Source: Solen grandis | Taxonomy: Eukaryota; Mollusca; Bivalvia; Adapedonta; Solenidae | Direction: 5' to 3' | Assembly (NCBI GenBank): GCA_021229015.1 | Contig: CM037777.1 | Coordinates: 23,363,515-23,427,514 of the forward strand | Length of the DNA stretch: 64,000 bases | In this document: positions 12,641-22,990 of the stretch, piece by piece | Position numbering within the stretch: the stretch's first letter is position 1 | How the letters are laid out: each line of letters starts with the position of its first letter | Notes under the pieces: model-generated | Told to the model about the DNA's origin: nothing | What the model saw: only the letters and a program-made list of their open reading frames with translations | Database searches by the model: none | Translations under genes and position numbers: made by a program

Positions 12641-13150
12641 TTTGTTTATTATTATTATTCTTTTCTTCTTCCTAACTAAACGCTTATTTTAATATGTTGC
12701 AATAGTCCTAGGACGATGAAATGTTTATGGGTTATTAGGCACGTGAGGAAATTTTGATTTCACCCCTACTGCATATATGTAGCCATATCTCAATAAATAT
12801 CGATATGAATACGAATTATAGCTGAATAATTGACGTTTCCAAAGATATTTAGTTTATTAAAATTGGTTTACGCAATACAAAGTTATAAGCAAAAAAACTA
12901 AATGAAATGAAGCTAATTTTGCTGATAATATGCTGTTTTCTTGAGGTTTAACAGTCAATATCTCAGAAACGACTGAAGATAAGTTTATACATTATGCATG
13001 TAAAATGTAGCATGTTTTAAGAGCTTTCTAACGGTACCAAGTTTATTGAAATTGGACTTCATATAAGAAAGTTACATGGAGAATAAGATATTTCATAATC
13101 ATGCATCATAAAAATATGGAAAAGGTCACGCGCAAATAGTTGCGCAACGA

Positions 13151-13185
<35 letters not shown>

Positions 13186-13934
13186 AATTGCAATTGATGG
13201 GCTATATCTTGATTTTTTTTTTGTTGTTGTTGTTGTTTTTTGTCGAATGTTGACTGTTTCCAAAATAAGCATTGAAGTTAATACATGTACAACGGCACAA
13301 GACAAAAATCCGTATTTGCAACACTATGTAGCTAGCGAGCAGTTTGCAAGCCTTGAAAAATTCACACGCAGCCCCACATTTTAGACCATCTAAAAACTGC
13401 ATTGTTATGCTAACGATATTCATATTGCATCAGTTTGTAGGCTGGGATGTTACCTTTCAAAATATCACCATAGTTCGAAATTCCAGGAATTTATGGCAAA
13501 ACTACGGAAGCCCAAACACGCCAAAATCGCTAAATACGATTAACTACGTTACAGGTGTCGAAAGGATATAGCACTATACAAATATTCAATACTTCTTCCT
13601 AATGAGGCTAAAATTAAACAAGGTTACAACTGAGCTGGAGTGATGAAATTCTATGTGTGATGAAAGTTAGAAACTTACATTTGAACACTGTTTCATTTTT
13701 CTTTCATGTCATATGACATAGTATAAATGTTGTATGTAAACTACATGTGCAAGATATGGGCGGACTTTTATTAAAATTCACAGAATGTGTTCTATTTGTG
13801 CTATTTTATATAGAAATAGAGGAGATAGAAAGTTGCAATTTGGACAGATTATCTATTATGTCATCTTCTATATATACTATATAAAGCAGATGTTGCAGAA
13901 AGTCCTATCATTCGTTTAAACGAATGACATCTAG
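12641..13934 (+). mobile_element. Helitron-like element E9 (5' region + 1.1 kb module)
   Basis: The structure is the same as E4: a 5' region with CTTCCTAACTAAACGC, the 1.1 kb module with poly(A) near 13153 and (TTG)n near 13222, then the palindromic hairpin and CTAG (13931-13934). Relative to E4 it lacks about 20 bp after ATCGAT (12803) and about 15 bp near 13133. Confidence 0.7.
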
Positions 13935-15425
13935 TTATTAGGGCTTTCTGCCTCAAGCAGAAAGACCTATTGGGTTTGTTATGTTTATTAGGACTTTCTG
14001 CCTACTGGCAGAAAGTCCTATTGGGTTTGTACTGTTTTTTATTATTCTTATTCTTCTTATTATTCTTTTTTTCTTCCTCTTATATTTGTGTTAATTTCGA
14101 GGTGTTGCCATTGACTCAGAACAATGAAAATTTTATGGCATATATTTCAAACCATGAGCTTTCGGATGCAATGAATTTCATATTCATATGACGTCATATA
14201 ACGTCGGATTTGACGTCACATGAAAAAGTTTGTACGCGGTCTACAGCCATTATCTCTGGACCGATTTTCATCAAATTTTAACAGAATGTGTATGTTAGGC
14301 TCTAGTTGTGCATCCCCGTGTCCGTTTTTCAAAATTCGAAAATTCCATGGTTCTATAGCGAATCCGAGATTCGAACCAAGGTCGTAAATTTTTAAATGCT
14401 TATAAAATCTGTTTTATTTAAGATAGAAAGTTGATATTTAGTCAGTATATAGGTCTCTAGAAGTTTTAAACATTTTGTGAAAATAAATGTCATATGACGT
14501 CACGTGACGTCATTATATGATAATGTATTTCTAATATTAACAAGAATATTTCTATATGTTGAAATTGTCGAAGGGCAATGAAAATTTAACGACACATGCT
14601 TCAAAATGCTGAAATTTTGATTTCTATGATTTTCATATGCCTATGACGTCATATGACGTCACACTTGAAATATGCAACAAAAGTTTGTACGCGGTCTACA
14701 GCCATTGTTTATGAACCGATTTTCATCAAATTTTCAAAGAATGTGTATATTAAGTTCTAGTTGTGCATCTCGGTGTCCGTTTTTCAAAATTCGAAAAGTC
14801 CATGGTTCTATAGCGAATTCAAGGTTCGAACCAAGGTCGTAAATTTTTAAATGCTTATAAAATCGGTCCTTTTTGAGATAGAAAAGTGATATTTGGTCAG
14901 TATATAGGTCTCTGGGAGTCTTAAACATTTTGTGAAAATAAACGTCATATGACGTCACATGACGTCATTATATGATAATGTATTTCTAATATTAACAAGA
15001 GTATTTCTATATGTTGAAATTGTCGAAGGGCAATGAAAATTTAATGACAAATGATTCTGACGCTGAAATTTCGATTCCAATAATTTTCAGAAGCCTATGA
15101 CGTCATATGACGTCACATTTGAAATTGACTACGATAGTTTGTACACGGTCCAGAGCCATTATTAATGGGCCATTTTTATCAAATTTTCACAGAATGTGTA
15201 TATTACGTTTTTATTGTGTATACCGGTGTCCGTTTTTCAAAATTCGAAAAGTCTAAGCATCTATGGCGGATCCAAGATTCGAACCAAAGACGTCAATTTT
15301 TAAATGCTTATAAAAACTGTCCTATTTGAGATAGAAAGGTGAAATTTTGTCAGTTAGTAGGTCTCTGGGTGTCTAACAATTATGTGAAAATAAACGTAAT
15401 ATGACGTCACGTGACGTCATTTTTT
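13935..15425 (+). mobile_element. Helitron-like element E10, type B units
   Basis: Two 5' hairpins (13938, 13990) precede a pyrimidine/ATT tract and three type B units with TGACGTCA pairs near 14191, 14641 and 15098. It ends in the AACGTAATATGACGTCACGTGACG block before the next 5' region at 15426, again without its own CTAG hairpin. Confidence 0.6.
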
Positions 15426-16169
15426 TATTATTATTATTCTTTTCTTCTTCCTAACTAAACGCTTATTTTAATATGTTGCAATAGTCCTAGGACGATGAAA
15501 TTTTTATGGGTTATTAGTCACGTGAGGAAATTTTGATTTCAATGATTATCAGCAGCCTATGACGTCACATGACGTCAAAGCTAAAAATAGTGAAAAATGG
15601 TGTTCGCGCTCTACAGCCGCCATTTATGGTCGGATTTTCTTCAAATTTTCACAGATGGTACATCTTGAAACTAAGGTGTGCATATCCTGTAAGCTAACTA
15701 TAATTCCGAAAGACCGAAGTTCTGTGGCTGAAATTAGATTCGAACAAAGGACCGAACATTTCATTTTAGGATTAAAGAGCTTCAGGATGAGATAGAAAGT
15801 TGAAACTTACACAGGTTGCAGTTCTGCAGAATTTCTACATATATTATGAGTCTTGACGTCATATGTCGTCATGTGACGTCATAAGCATACTTCGTAATTT
15901 CCATTTTATGGCAATGATTTTGACATGATGCCAGTTGTTCAGAATAATGAAAATTTCAGAGTTACGAAAGTAAAGTATGCACTTTTGAACAAAAGATTTT
16001 TCAGCACCCTATGACGTCATGTGACGTCAAAGCTAAAAGAAGTCCATACGAAAAAAAAGATAAGCAAAAGGTAGAGAATTTAATATATATTCTTTCTAAC
16101 GGAATTAGTCTTAATATTTTTCAATTTTAGCAGAAAGTCCTATCATTCGTATCAACGAATGAAATCTAG
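15426..16169 (+). mobile_element. Helitron-like element E11, type A, end of array 1
   Basis: A 5' region and one full plus one truncated type A unit are present. The element ends with GCAGAAAGTCCTATCATTCG, the ATCA-loop hairpin and AAATCTAG (16162-16169). It is the same subfamily as E5. LINE-derived DNA starts right after the terminus, so this end defines an insertion boundary. Confidence 0.7.
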
Positions 16170-16199
16170 TTTTTTATTGGTTTGATGTTTTTCTTTACT

Positions 16200-16556
16200 T
16201 GTTTTTTTTTTTTTTTTTATTTCTGGTAATTTTTGTTGTTGGTTTTGTGAGATTTTTTTTTGTAGTTTTTTTTAGATTTGACATACTTCCTTTTTTGTAT
16301 TTATATAGTTCCATTCAGATCTTCTTAGTTCTCTCTTACATTCTTTTTGGAATTTTCTGTAGCTGGTCCAGTTATTTGTTTTCTTTGCTTGGTTGTAAAG
16401 TCTCTGTTTCTTTTTGATAATTTTCTTTTCTTTTCTCCTGATCCAGGGGATGTTGTTTCCAGATCTTATTTCTTTTTGTGGTATGTTTTTGTCCATGGTT
16501 ACTTGCAAGGAGTCTTTAAAAGTGTTCCATAGTTTTTGAACATTTTTGTCTTCATT
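16200..16556 (-). pseudogene. LINE fragment: linker between endonuclease and RT
   Basis: On the minus strand 16272-16508 encodes a basic peptide containing GNNIPWIRRKEKKIIKKKQ, then RLYNQAKK and a Trp/Tyr-spaced basic stretch (about residues 34-70). This is typical of the segment between the APE endonuclease and reverse transcriptase of non-LTR retrotransposons (the PW-x-basic region). It is cut on the left by poly(T) and the Helitron-like terminus at 16169, and separated from its endonuclease by the repeat at 16557-17186. No RT motif remains. Confidence 0.65.
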
Positions 16557-17186
16557 TTTATACGCCCGAAGGGCTGTATTATGTTATGCCGCTGGTCGTC
16601 CGTCCGTCCGTCTGTCCGTCCGTCCGTTAGCAATTTCGTGTCCGCTCTGTATCTTTTGAACCACTTAATATAAATGAAAACTATTTGGCAGAAGTATCAC
16701 CCAGAGTGAGAGGATGTGCAGAACATAGGTTTCAGATGGCTAGGTTCAAGGTCAAGGTCACAATTCAAGGTCAAATATCTTAACTGGTGCAAAATTAGTA
16801 TTTTTGTGTCCGCTCTGTATCTTTTGACCTGCTGGATGTAAATGGAAACTATTTGGCAGAAGTATCACCCACAGTAAGAGGATGTGCAGAACATAGGTTT
16901 CAGATGGCTAGGTTCAAGGTCAAGGTCACAATTCAAGGTCAAATATCTTAACTGGAGCAAAGTAACTCTTGATTAAAGCACTATTCACATAATAAGAAAC
17001 ATGAAAAACCTATTTGTAGCCACTGTTATAATAAAGCCCTTGAAGATTAACATTGCCAATCCTTCTTGTTGAAATAATACTTTATATATACATGTTTGTG
17101 CTTATCCTTTTTGTCTTAGGATATTCCCTGACAATACATACCTTCGGGCGTATATTGCCCCGCTGTCAGCGGAGCTCTTGTTTTTT
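16557..17186 (+). mobile_element. GTCCGTCC-type repeat, family F1 (inserted in LINE)
   Basis: It starts TATACGCCCGAAGGGCTG and has the GTCCGTCCGTCTGTCCGTCC tract at about 16599-16625. It contains two roughly 170 bp direct repeats (TGTCCGCTCTGTATCTTTTG ... TTCAAGGTCAAGGTCACAAT ... CTTAACTGG). It ends with a hairpin CCGCTGTCAGCGG followed by AGCTCTTGTT. It interrupts the minus-strand LINE between endonuclease and linker. A longer reverse-oriented relative is at 22991-24296. Confidence 0.75.
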
Positions 17187-17189
17187 CTA

Positions 17190-18095
17190 CTTTCTCATTC
17201 AGTTTTATAAGGTCCTTTTTTATTTACTTTACTAGGATTTTTTTAATTCTTAATGTTTTTTTCTGTGGCATGAGAATGATCCCGGTTTGTTGTTTTTTAT
17301 TTTTTTTTTACCCATTCAATTTCACAGTCTGTAATGAGGGAGGTCTATTGATTTTTCTACTAATATGAATACTCCTCCTCCTAGGGTTCCTCTGTCATTT
17401 CTGTATACATTGTAGTTTGTAGGGAAGATCTCGCTTGATTTAATTGCGTCCGGGGTAGGATTTTCACTAGGTTTTACTCCTTTTAGCCATGATTCAGTTG
17501 CACATATGATGTCAGGTTTAAGGTAGTGCACAGCTGTTTCAAATTCTTGTTTTTTGTCCTTTATGCTACGGTAGTTTATTGTCATAATTCTGAGGTTTTT
17601 CTTGGCTGGGGCTTCATATAGGTTGCTGTTTGGATGTGACTTGGTCGAGTTGAGACTTACTTCTGGATTGTTTTTTTTTTTTACTGAATTTTTATGTTTT
17701 GGGCTACTAGTCTTTAGTGGACTGAAGGCGGATCTTATGGAGTCCATTGTTGAGTCTATGTCTTTTAACGTCTCGAATATATTTGAGTGTGAAAGTTGAA
17801 ACATTTATACTGTCACATTTGCAGCATAGCCACTGGATATTTGATCTTTCTAATAATTCATAGTCTTGTGTACATAGTTCAATGCAAGATTTATGGTGCC
17901 ATATGTTACATCCGTCACAGCAGACCCCTTGGCAATCCCATGTAACAGGTATCTCGCATAACCCGCAAGGATATGTGGTTGGTCTGTTGCATGGTCCTAG
18001 GTTAAGTTCTATGTCCCCTGCCAGAACCAGAGCTAGAAGCAGAATGTTTGTTTTTCTCTTACTTTGTATTGGTAGTGATATTGGTCATCTGCCGG
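17190..18095 (-). pseudogene. Decayed LINE: 2A-like motif, PHD finger, APE endonuclease
   Basis: Read on the minus strand, a hydrophobic stretch (NILLLALVLA) is followed by GDIELNLGP at about 17992-18018. This is a 2A-like ribosome-skipping motif in which the usual NPGP is NLGP. A C4HC3 PHD-type zinc finger follows (CGLC, CCDGC, WHHKSC, CCKC; about 17815-17970). Then, in another frame from 17804 to 17322, comes the start of an APE endonuclease: LRIMTINYRSIKDKK, DIICATESWLK (catalytic Glu) and GGGVFILVE. The frame change near 17800, the loss of the rest of the endonuclease and the missing RT show it is dead. PHD plus APE is known from animal CR1/L2-like LINEs; the clade is not resolved. Confidence 0.8.
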
Positions 18096-19412
18096 TGCTG
18101 TTCATTTTACTATTGATTAGGTTGTTCAGCATATTTTGATGTTTTTCAGATTTTGTTGTTTCTTTATTGTTGCTTGTCACTACATGTAAAAGTAGAATGA
18201 GGTATAAAGTCAACATTTTGTCTTTTTGTTCTATAAAACTACTAATCCGTTTAGTTGATGTGTCAATTCAGTGGTGTATTGCCTCTGTTATTATATCTAT
18301 ATACTCTACTGTTTGCTAACTTAGTCCCGTAAATCATACGGAATGCATTAAGAATCGAGCGAAGATAAGTATATCCTGTTAAGTGATCGTAAAATGTGTG
18401 CTCTTGTGACAGCTTAAAAAATGGACAATAACGACATAAACGAAAATTATTTTTTTAAAAAAAGGGGGGAGGAGAAAATTAAAAAAAGACGGAATTCTGC
18501 TCGTCTGCTTATCACTATTTATATTTTGAGTTTAAATCAATGTCTTGAATAGCTGCGGAGTTATTTTCTGGGCAATAATTGGTATAAAACAAATAAAGGA
18601 AGATTATACAAAAATTGGACCAGGCAATACTTCCGTTATTAAACGTTTATAGTAGAGTTTGAAATATTTTGTGTGTCGGATAATTAGATGTTAAATCGCA
18701 TTTAATGTCATAGCGATTTTGTTGGAATGACATCCGTGCCAACTGTGTGTTACTATGGTTACTTAAATTGCTCATATAACGCATAATGAAATTATTATGT
18801 TTACACAAATGTTCAGAGGATATCCTTCAAATATTAAAGTGTTAAAAATACTGTAATATATAGTCTACATAATGATTTAATAACTCTCGTTTATTACTTT
18901 TTACGGGGTCTCTTTATGTATTGAGAAACTCTGTTCTATAATGGAAAAAACAGTCATACTGTTAGGAATTAAATATAAACTATCATGCTAATAATATTTC
19001 ATATTTAGGTAATATTTCCATTTTCTGACTGTCTAATACTGAGATTCATACAGTCAGAGACAGCTTATTTAACAAGGACTTATTATCAGTTGGAAGTAAT
19101 AGGATTTTCCCATACTTTGTTAAGTTGTATAAAATCTTGGAAAATACTTTCCTCGAATAACAATATAAAATGGATAAAATTTAATAACAAAATGAATTTT
19201 ATCTACGATATCATTTAAATTGCAGTGCGTACATTTTCTGCCCTTTCTTTCTATATTCTTATATGCCGACCTAATTCTTTATTTGATCTATGTGATGATA
19301 GGTGCATCCTTACTAGAATAATTCTATGGTCAGTATAAAGAATCTAAACTATATGCATAGTCTGACAATTCGTAAACATACTGCATTTCTATATTTGAAT
19401 TTATAGAATAGT
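18096..19412. other. AT-rich DNA, nothing recognised
   Basis: No open frame of convincing length, splice-bounded exon, RNA gene or repeat family shared with the rest of the window was found here. Confidence 0.5.
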
Positions 19413-19520
19413 GCATGGCTAGTCGGGGTATTTGAGTGATAATTGCCCCGGCTATGCGATAACTGCCCGAGAGCAATTATCAATTAGACGGAGCTATAAT
19501 CTCAAATGCCCCGACTAGCT
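19413..19520. repeat. Imperfect inverted repeat (about 100 bp hairpin)
   Basis: GCTAGTCGGGGTATTTGAG at the left pairs with CTCAAATGCCCCGACTAGC at the right (one mismatch), enclosing a second nested pairing (ATAATTGCCC / GAGCAATTAT). It resembles a small MITE or a foldback, but no target duplication was identified. Confidence 0.5.
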
Positions 19521-20210
19521 ATTTTTTATTTACATATTAATTTTTTTTTTTTTCAGTGTACATTGTTCACGCAAACTTGAATCATCATAAATATACTGAC
19601 TGACTATACGTATTGATTAAATAGATGTATGTCTGAGTCAAGTGATATTTCATTAAATAGCCAAATTGACTTCTACATGTAGTTAAAATCAAGTGCAAGA
19701 ATAAGTTAAACACAAAAAAATTGCATGCGCGTTTTCGATATTATTCATATACATACATAATTATATAATTTCTATATTCTCAATAAACATTTTTGCAAGT
19801 GTGTAAACTTAGTAAATTTTGACGTCAAATGGTGTTAAAATGGTAAGACTGTTCAAAATATACGAATTTTGATAACGGTCATGTTTAAAATAAAAAATGA
19901 CGTCACTTTTTCACGTGTGCTTTTTTCCAGGGGCGATTATCATGATAATTGCCCTCCTACTAGTAGGGCAAAGTTGTGATAAACCTTTTCAAATACGGAT
20001 AATCGTTTTTTCAACGTATTTTTGTTATTATATTTAGTAATATGTGTATTATATGTGTATAACATATATTGTATTTTATGGATTGATAGACAGACAGATA
20101 GAAAGATAGATATATGTGTATATATTTTAAAGGGTTTCAAGTCGAAACAAAGCATCATTTCAATAAATTTTACTATACATTTTTATTTATTATAAAACAT
20201 AATTTTTCAG
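19521..20210. other. AT-rich DNA with simple repeats
   Basis: There is a lone TGACGTCA near 19898, a small inverted repeat around 19931-19970 (GGGCGATTATCATGATAATTGCCC), and a GATAGACAGACAGATAGAAAG simple stretch near 20084-20110. No gene is supported. Confidence 0.5.
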
Positions 20211-20369
20211 TACTCCAAAGTCCTAACCATCAACTCAATCCAAGTTTGGAAACGTGTGGTTGAGAGGCTACCTGCCATAGGCATCAAATGCCTGGTGAAT
20301 AGAGTATACTGGGACGTCTCCATGTGTAAATCAAAGACCCGAATGAATATGTTCACCATATCAACTTGA
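20211..20369 (+). CDS. Possible terminal exon of an unidentified gene
   Basis: A strong acceptor (TAATTTTTCAG, ending 20210) is followed by 52 open codons and a TGA at 20367-20369. The encoded peptide contains QVWKRVVERLPAIGIKC and looks like real coding sequence in composition, more GC-rich than its surroundings. I recognise no family and see no upstream partner exon. It could equally be a fragment of an old transposon. Confidence 0.25.
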   Translation, partial: YSKVLTINSIQVWKRVVERLPAIGIKCLVNRVYWDVSMCKSKTRMNMFTIST

Positions 20370-20499
20370 AACCGTCATCTGTGCCTATAATGGAATGCTA
20401 ACATGACCGACGAATATGCCATCCTGTCACAAGAATAAATCATATTTTTGTCTGTATATGTGATATTAGTTATTTTATTTCATTTAAACATTTGCGAAC

Positions 20500-20790
20500 C
20501 TTATTATTTTCATCACAAATATACATATACTGTCTACGTCATCTGTGGACACACGGAATGTTCGGAACCACTGACACACCATGTAACCAACAGGTTCCTC
20601 TAGTGCTGTTGTGTTGGCGCGCGTCTTCAGCCCACGGATGTGACATGATGGAAGGATAGACAGGGTCAGCACTCAGCAGCTGTCTAAAGTTACCGTTCTT
20701 GGCAAGCAGATGTTGATGCAAAGTCACCTGACCATTCTTCTACGTGTTTCTCCGTGGGCCGCTCTGCAATTTAATGTTTCACCTGAAAAA
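20500..20790 (-). pseudogene. GC-richer, exon-like island, frame broken
   Basis: The minus strand has an acceptor-like TTTTTCAG near 20782. It has two overlapping partial frames, one with EKHVEEWSGDF, the other with TLHQHLLAKNGNFRQLLSAD followed by PWAEDARQHN. Coding character seems to switch frame near 20720, suggesting a broken gene or transposon relic. No family is recognised. Confidence 0.25.
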
Positions 20791-21059
20791 GCAATCGAAG
20801 CATAATTATACATTTTCTTATTACCGGTATCTCTAAATAATAATATATAATCTATATATATCTATAATATATATAAATCATTACTTTAAAAGATAATTGA
20901 TATATGGGAATATAAAATATAATATATATTTTAAGTACTATTCATAATTGTTTGACATAGGAAATATGTAACGAAATCATCACGATTACAAATTGAAGAG
21001 TATAACTGAATAACTAAGCTGATCAGACGCTTCTTTTCAACATCATCGATTTCCATCTT

Positions 21060-21373
21060 AAATACTTAATTAACAGAAAATAAGGCTTGCTTAAGCACCT
21101 GCCATCACTGATTTTCCATCTAAATACTTAATAAACAGACAATAAACCTTACTTAAACACCTACCGTCGCTGGTTTTCCGTCTATAATACTTAATAGACA
21201 ATAAACCAACCTTGCTTAAGCACCTACCCTCACTGGTTTTCCATCTTTTTACTAAATAAATAGACAATATACCTTTCTTAAGCACCTACCTTCGCTGGTT
21301 TTCCGTCTATTATACTTAAACAATAAATAAACCTTGCTTAAGCACCTACCTTTCCTGGTTTTCCGTCTTTAAT
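21060..21373. repeat. Minisatellite, about 62 bp x 5
   Basis: Five imperfect copies share a core reading CTTGCTTAAGCACCTACC ... CTGGTTTTCCGTCT followed by a TACTTAATA-like spacer with ACAATAAA. The unit varies between about 61 and 63 bp. The minus-strand ORF through it is a product of the repeat. Confidence 0.85.
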
Positions 21374-21439
21374 ACATAGAAGTTTCTTGGGACACTCGAA
21401 CACGGACCAGAACACAGGATATCTTAAAGCATCTTGGTA

Positions 21440-21594
21440 GTAGTTACCTACACATTTTCCGGACCTAAGCCCTCTTGACTTCTAACTCTGATGAATATTT
21501 AAAAGACAAACCCCTTCCAAACAACTTAGATGAACTGAAAACTGATATTTTCAGGGAAATAAGGAAAATCGACACAGGAACATGTGAATTTTAG
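21440..21594 (+). pseudogene. Mariner/Tc1-like transposase C-terminal relic
   Basis: Plus-strand codons give DEYLKDKPLPNNLDELKTDI, then FREIRKIDTGTCEF and a stop at 21592-21594. The pattern Y-LKDK ... NNLDELK-DI-REI is typical of the C-terminal end of mariner-family transposases, just after the catalytic third acidic residue. The upstream portion is shifted and interrupted by stops, so this is an inactive remnant. Confidence 0.5.
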
Positions 21595-21996
21595 GGAACA
21601 TTAAGGGCATTGTCATCTCACAAAAAGGCCGTCATTTTAAAAAAGACTTAATTAGTAATATCAAGACCTGCAAATGGTATCATTCTGAGACATCCTGGAA
21701 TTTTACATTTTACCACTTTTTCACCAGGAGACATTTTACAACCAGCCATAATTGTACATTCTATATTGTGAATCATAAGATTACGAGCGCTCATTATATT
21801 CCCACACTATATTAATTTAACATTGGCTGGCCGAGCCATGCATTCTGCACATCATTTCAGTACAGCAAACATTCCTGCAAAATAGTTTTAATTTCCGCTA
21901 AACAGTTCAAAAGAAACAGCGCAGACATGAATATTAACGGACAGATGACCAGGAGCAAAACATAATACACCGGCATATACCTCTATACATACATGT

Positions 21997-22095
21997 ATAT
22001 TATTTTGTCACCTGCTGTAAGCAGGTGATTACTTGTCCGTCGTCTGTCTGTCCATCACACTTTCCCCGTCACGCTTCAGCAGGTGACACATATTT
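21997..22095 (+). repeat. GTCCGTC-type repeat, family F4, short copy
   Basis: It begins TGTCACCTGCTGTAAGCAGGTGA, a palindromic hairpin, followed by GTCCGTCGTCTGTCTGTCC and TTCAGCAGGTGACACAT. Related segments lie at 41716-41850 and 45095-45190. Confidence 0.6.
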
Positions 22096-22242
22096 TTCAA
22101 AGAACTCGTTTTATGTATAAGAATTGAAATTACAAAAAAAACCTGAAACAATTGAAGAAATTGTCTTCAGATTTACATGATTAGTTTTCTAAAAATGATA
22201 CATGCAAATAAGAAGCAAAGCGTTGATCAGGAGCTTTTCATT

Positions 22243-22490
22243 CTAAGCCTCCGTGGCCGAGAGGGTAAAGTCGCTGACTTTAACACTCACTCAGCCCTTC
22301 ACCGCGTGGGTTCAAATCCCGACAGGGTCATTCGGATTTTCATGTGAGGAAGCCTTCCAGCTGGTTTGCCGAAGAAGGGTGGTTCTACCCAGATGGCTCC
22401 GTGCATTCGGGGTCTTCCTCCACCTGTAATTAGCAGGACGTTGCTATATGACTGAAATACTGTAAAGCGACGATAAACTCAAATAGACAA
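22243..22490 (+). mobile_element. tRNA-derived SINE
   Basis: The tRNA-like head has an A box TGGCCGAGAGG (22254-22264) and a B box GGTTCAAATCC (22309-22319), the internal RNA polymerase III promoter. A non-tRNA body follows (CATGTGAGGAAGCCTTCCAG, CATTCGGGGTCTTCCTCCAC), ending in TACTGTAAAGCGACGATAAA. A head-less copy of the body is at 50818-50985. The long variable arm and TGGCCGAG suggest a Leu/Ser-type tRNA ancestor. Confidence 0.75.
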
Positions 22491-22749
22491 TAGAAATAGG
22501 CAATGTATCTGCCATTACACCTCCATACAGTAGGAGCTCTACTAATATGAGAGCTATAAATAGATAGGGCTATTTTGGGAGGAAATTAGCAAGATCTATA
22601 TTTTATCTTTATTTTTTTAATTAAAAGAATACCTATGTTAGTCCAGATAAAGGGAAATAACTCGAATCACAATTATAAATATACTTACGGTTTATGTTAA
22701 AAATCATCGAAAGGTAGACTTTGTAAAGTTGTAGTAAGAGTTTGTCAAT

Positions 22750-22820
22750 GACCTCTGTGGTGCAGTGGTAATGATATGCGTTGCAATGCTGTAAGATACA
22801 GGTTTGAATCTTCTTGCTTT
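22750..22820 (+). other. tRNA-like pol III promoter segment
   Basis: TGGTGCAGTGG (22758-22768) resembles an A box and GGTTTGAATCT (22801-22811) a B box at normal tRNA spacing, with TTTT soon after. Acceptor-stem pairing is not evident, so a SINE head or tRNA relic is more likely than a functional tRNA. Confidence 0.4.
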
Positions 22821-22990
22821 TGTTAATATTTTCCTTCGATTACATTTACATTCATTATATTACGTTCATTTCTTTTCTTTTACTACTACTTTTCTACTTA
22901 AATTGTCTTTATTTTTTATTTTATTTGATTCCCATGGTATGATATATTAACCCAGGCGATTTTTAAAGGCTAAAAATTTAAGCAGTTATT

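Noticed and set aside
6073..16000. Recurrent ORFs of 60-80 codons beginning MTSHDV or MLQKFV in the arrays
   Set aside because: They follow the Helitron-like tandem units; copies differ by frameshifts and stops without pattern, so no protein-level constraint is evident.
1..16169. Regular repeats suggestive of a CRISPR array
   Set aside because: Unit length (about 452 bp), diverged copies and eukaryotic context rule this out; there are no short identical repeats with unique spacers.
16199..16532. Plus-strand hydrophobic Phe-rich ORFs
   Set aside because: Arise from poly(T) and from the antisense of a basic LINE peptide; no independent support.
17602..18139. Plus-strand ORFs of 65 and 85 codons
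   Set aside because: Antisense to the LINE 2A/PHD/endonuclease region on the minus strand, which explains the coding-like composition.
22750..22820. Functional tRNA gene
   Set aside because: A- and B-box-like motifs exist but acceptor, D and anticodon stems do not pair convincingly.
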